From BJHL01 sp035299305 (lineage in GTDB: Bacteria > Planctomycetota > Phycisphaerae > Phycisphaerales > UBA1924): a stretch of 6,036 bases of DNA. Each line of letters opens with the position of its first letter. The stretch's first letter is position 1. The notes beneath the pieces were generated by a model. That model worked only from the letters and a program-made list of their open reading frames with translations. It was not told the DNA's origin and made no database searches. The position numbers and the translations under genes are program-made. Of this stretch, positions 5,282 to 6,036 are shown in pieces. The DNA lies in the NCBI GenBank assembly GCA_035299305.1, contig DATGWV010000144.1, positions 1 through 6,036 of the forward strand, given 5' to 3'.

Positions 5282-6036
5282 TCAACCCAGGAAGTCCAGC
5301 AAACTCAACTGCTGACCCGTTGCAGTCACCCGCAAACCGGCCTCCAACTGCGTCTGCAAGGCCGAAAACCGGCTGGCCGCCTCCGTGTAGTCCACGTCGC
5401 GCAACTGGCTTCGCGTCGCTTCATCGAGGATCGACCGTGAGACCTCACGATCCGACGCCGCGTCGACGCGCTGCGCGAAACTGCCAACCAGGCCCCGCGT
5501 CTCCGCAAGCTGCGTCGCCGCGTTGCCCAAGTCTTCTCCAGCAAGCGTGATGCCAGTCACGTTGTTGCTCCGCAGATTGTCCCGCAGGTCAACCAGATAA
5601 CTGAACACACTCTCCACGCGCACTTTGCCCACGTCCTTGCCCGTCAAAGTTGCGCTGGTCGAGTCCCACGTCCCCCCGATGAGCCCCAACTGGGCCGCCG
5701 CCTGCGAGTTGTTCTTGGGTTCCACCGTCAAGATGCCCGGCCCGTAGACATTCTGATCCTGCGAGATCGTCAGCCCGTTGCCGTCGAGCGCGAGCCCGAC
5801 CGTCACGCTGTTGGCGGGTAATCCCTGAGCCGCAAGCTGCGCGTTGATCTCCGTCTGGAGCACGCTCATCACGTTGCCGATCGTCGTCATGTCCTCGGGC
5901 TTGAGGTCAATCTCGAGAATCTGACCGCCGCCCAGCGTGATGGTCATGTCGGAGTTCAGACTCGGATTGACCGCGCCCGACACCGGGTCAGGCACGTTGT
6001 CGAGCACGCTGACGCCCCGCCCGCTGTTAAGGTCGC
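5282..6036 (-). CDS. flgL: FlgL, hook-filament junction protein (C-terminal part; start off the right edge)
   Basis: FlgL (HAP3) is the exported flagellin-like junction protein joining hook to filament. Some 250 residues are visible, and the frame is open to the right edge, so the N-terminus is missing only because of the window. A GTG at 6005-6007 is internal: DLNSGRGVS precedes it in frame. The visible part holds a Flagellin_IN-type region (SGRGV, then ITLGGGQILEIDL and TEIN, then GLTIS, then AAAQLGL) over about the first 120 residues. The C-terminal helical domain follows (ETRGLVGSFAQRVD, LRDVDYTEAASRFSALQTQL, ending GQQLSLLDFLG), closely matching FlgL termini. FlgK is the main alternative. 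The LSLLDFL end, the short tail and the fliW-csrA neighbourhood favour FlgL. A flgK gene would be expected to the right, outside the window. Confidence 0.88.
   Translation of the reverse strand, partial: DLNSGRGVSVLDNVPDPVSGAVNPSLNSDMTITLGGGQILEIDLKPEDMTTIGNVMSVLQTEINAQLAAQGLPANSVTVGLALDGNGLTISQDQNVYGPGILTVEPKNNSQAAAQLGLIGGTWDSTSATLTGKDVGKVRVESVFSYLVDLRDNLRSNNVTGITLAGEDLGNAATQLAETRGLVGSFAQRVDAASDREVSRSILDEATRSQLRDVDYTEAASRFSALQTQLEAGLRVTATGQQLSLLDFLG

Overview
The window is a flagellar filament and export-control cluster in which every gene lies on the minus strand, so it reads from right to left. In transcription order it holds: the 3' part of a hook-filament junction protein gene (flgL, 5282-6036, start outside the window), fliW (4623-5075), csrA (4077-4454), a first complete flagellin (2394-3941, 515 aa), a second complete flagellin of a different class (509-2038, 509 aa), and the 5' end of a third flagellin (1-272) whose visible 90 residues are identical to those of the second. 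There are no rRNA, tRNA, CRISPR or mobile-element signals.

The DNA is GC-rich. The flgL-fliW-csrA-flagellin order, a CsrA with a long C-terminal tail, the flagellins' large middle domain with an IN-type motif, and their conserved TGGGAxFQL segment together suggest a Planctomycetota bacterium, perhaps Phycisphaerae-like. This is inference from gene content only. The same order occurs in other phyla, so the assignment is moderate at best.

The genes should work as one homeostatic unit. In the Bacillus subtilis paradigm, CsrA binds the flagellin mRNA leader and blocks translation, FliW binds and antagonises CsrA, and cytoplasmic flagellin titrates FliW, so translation is matched to secretion. 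FlgL is the junction protein on which the filament is built. All of these players are present here within 6 kb.

The most interesting signal lies outside the coding regions. The csrA leader can fold into a hairpin whose six-base loop is exactly AAGGAU, the core of the CsrA recognition motif, 23 nt upstream of a second GGA in the csrA ribosome binding site. The leader of the second flagellin can form a hairpin with loop AUGGAA (an ANGGA match). Both complete flagellins share the block CACGGAGGAT over the ribosome binding site, exactly 9 nt downstream of a GC-rich hairpin. The first flagellin also has a near-consensus sigma-54 promoter (GG-N10-GC). Terminator-like hairpins follow the two complete flagellins (about 2320-2360 and 431-460), so each flagellin is probably its own transcription unit. 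The second flagellin must then have its own promoter, which I could not identify.
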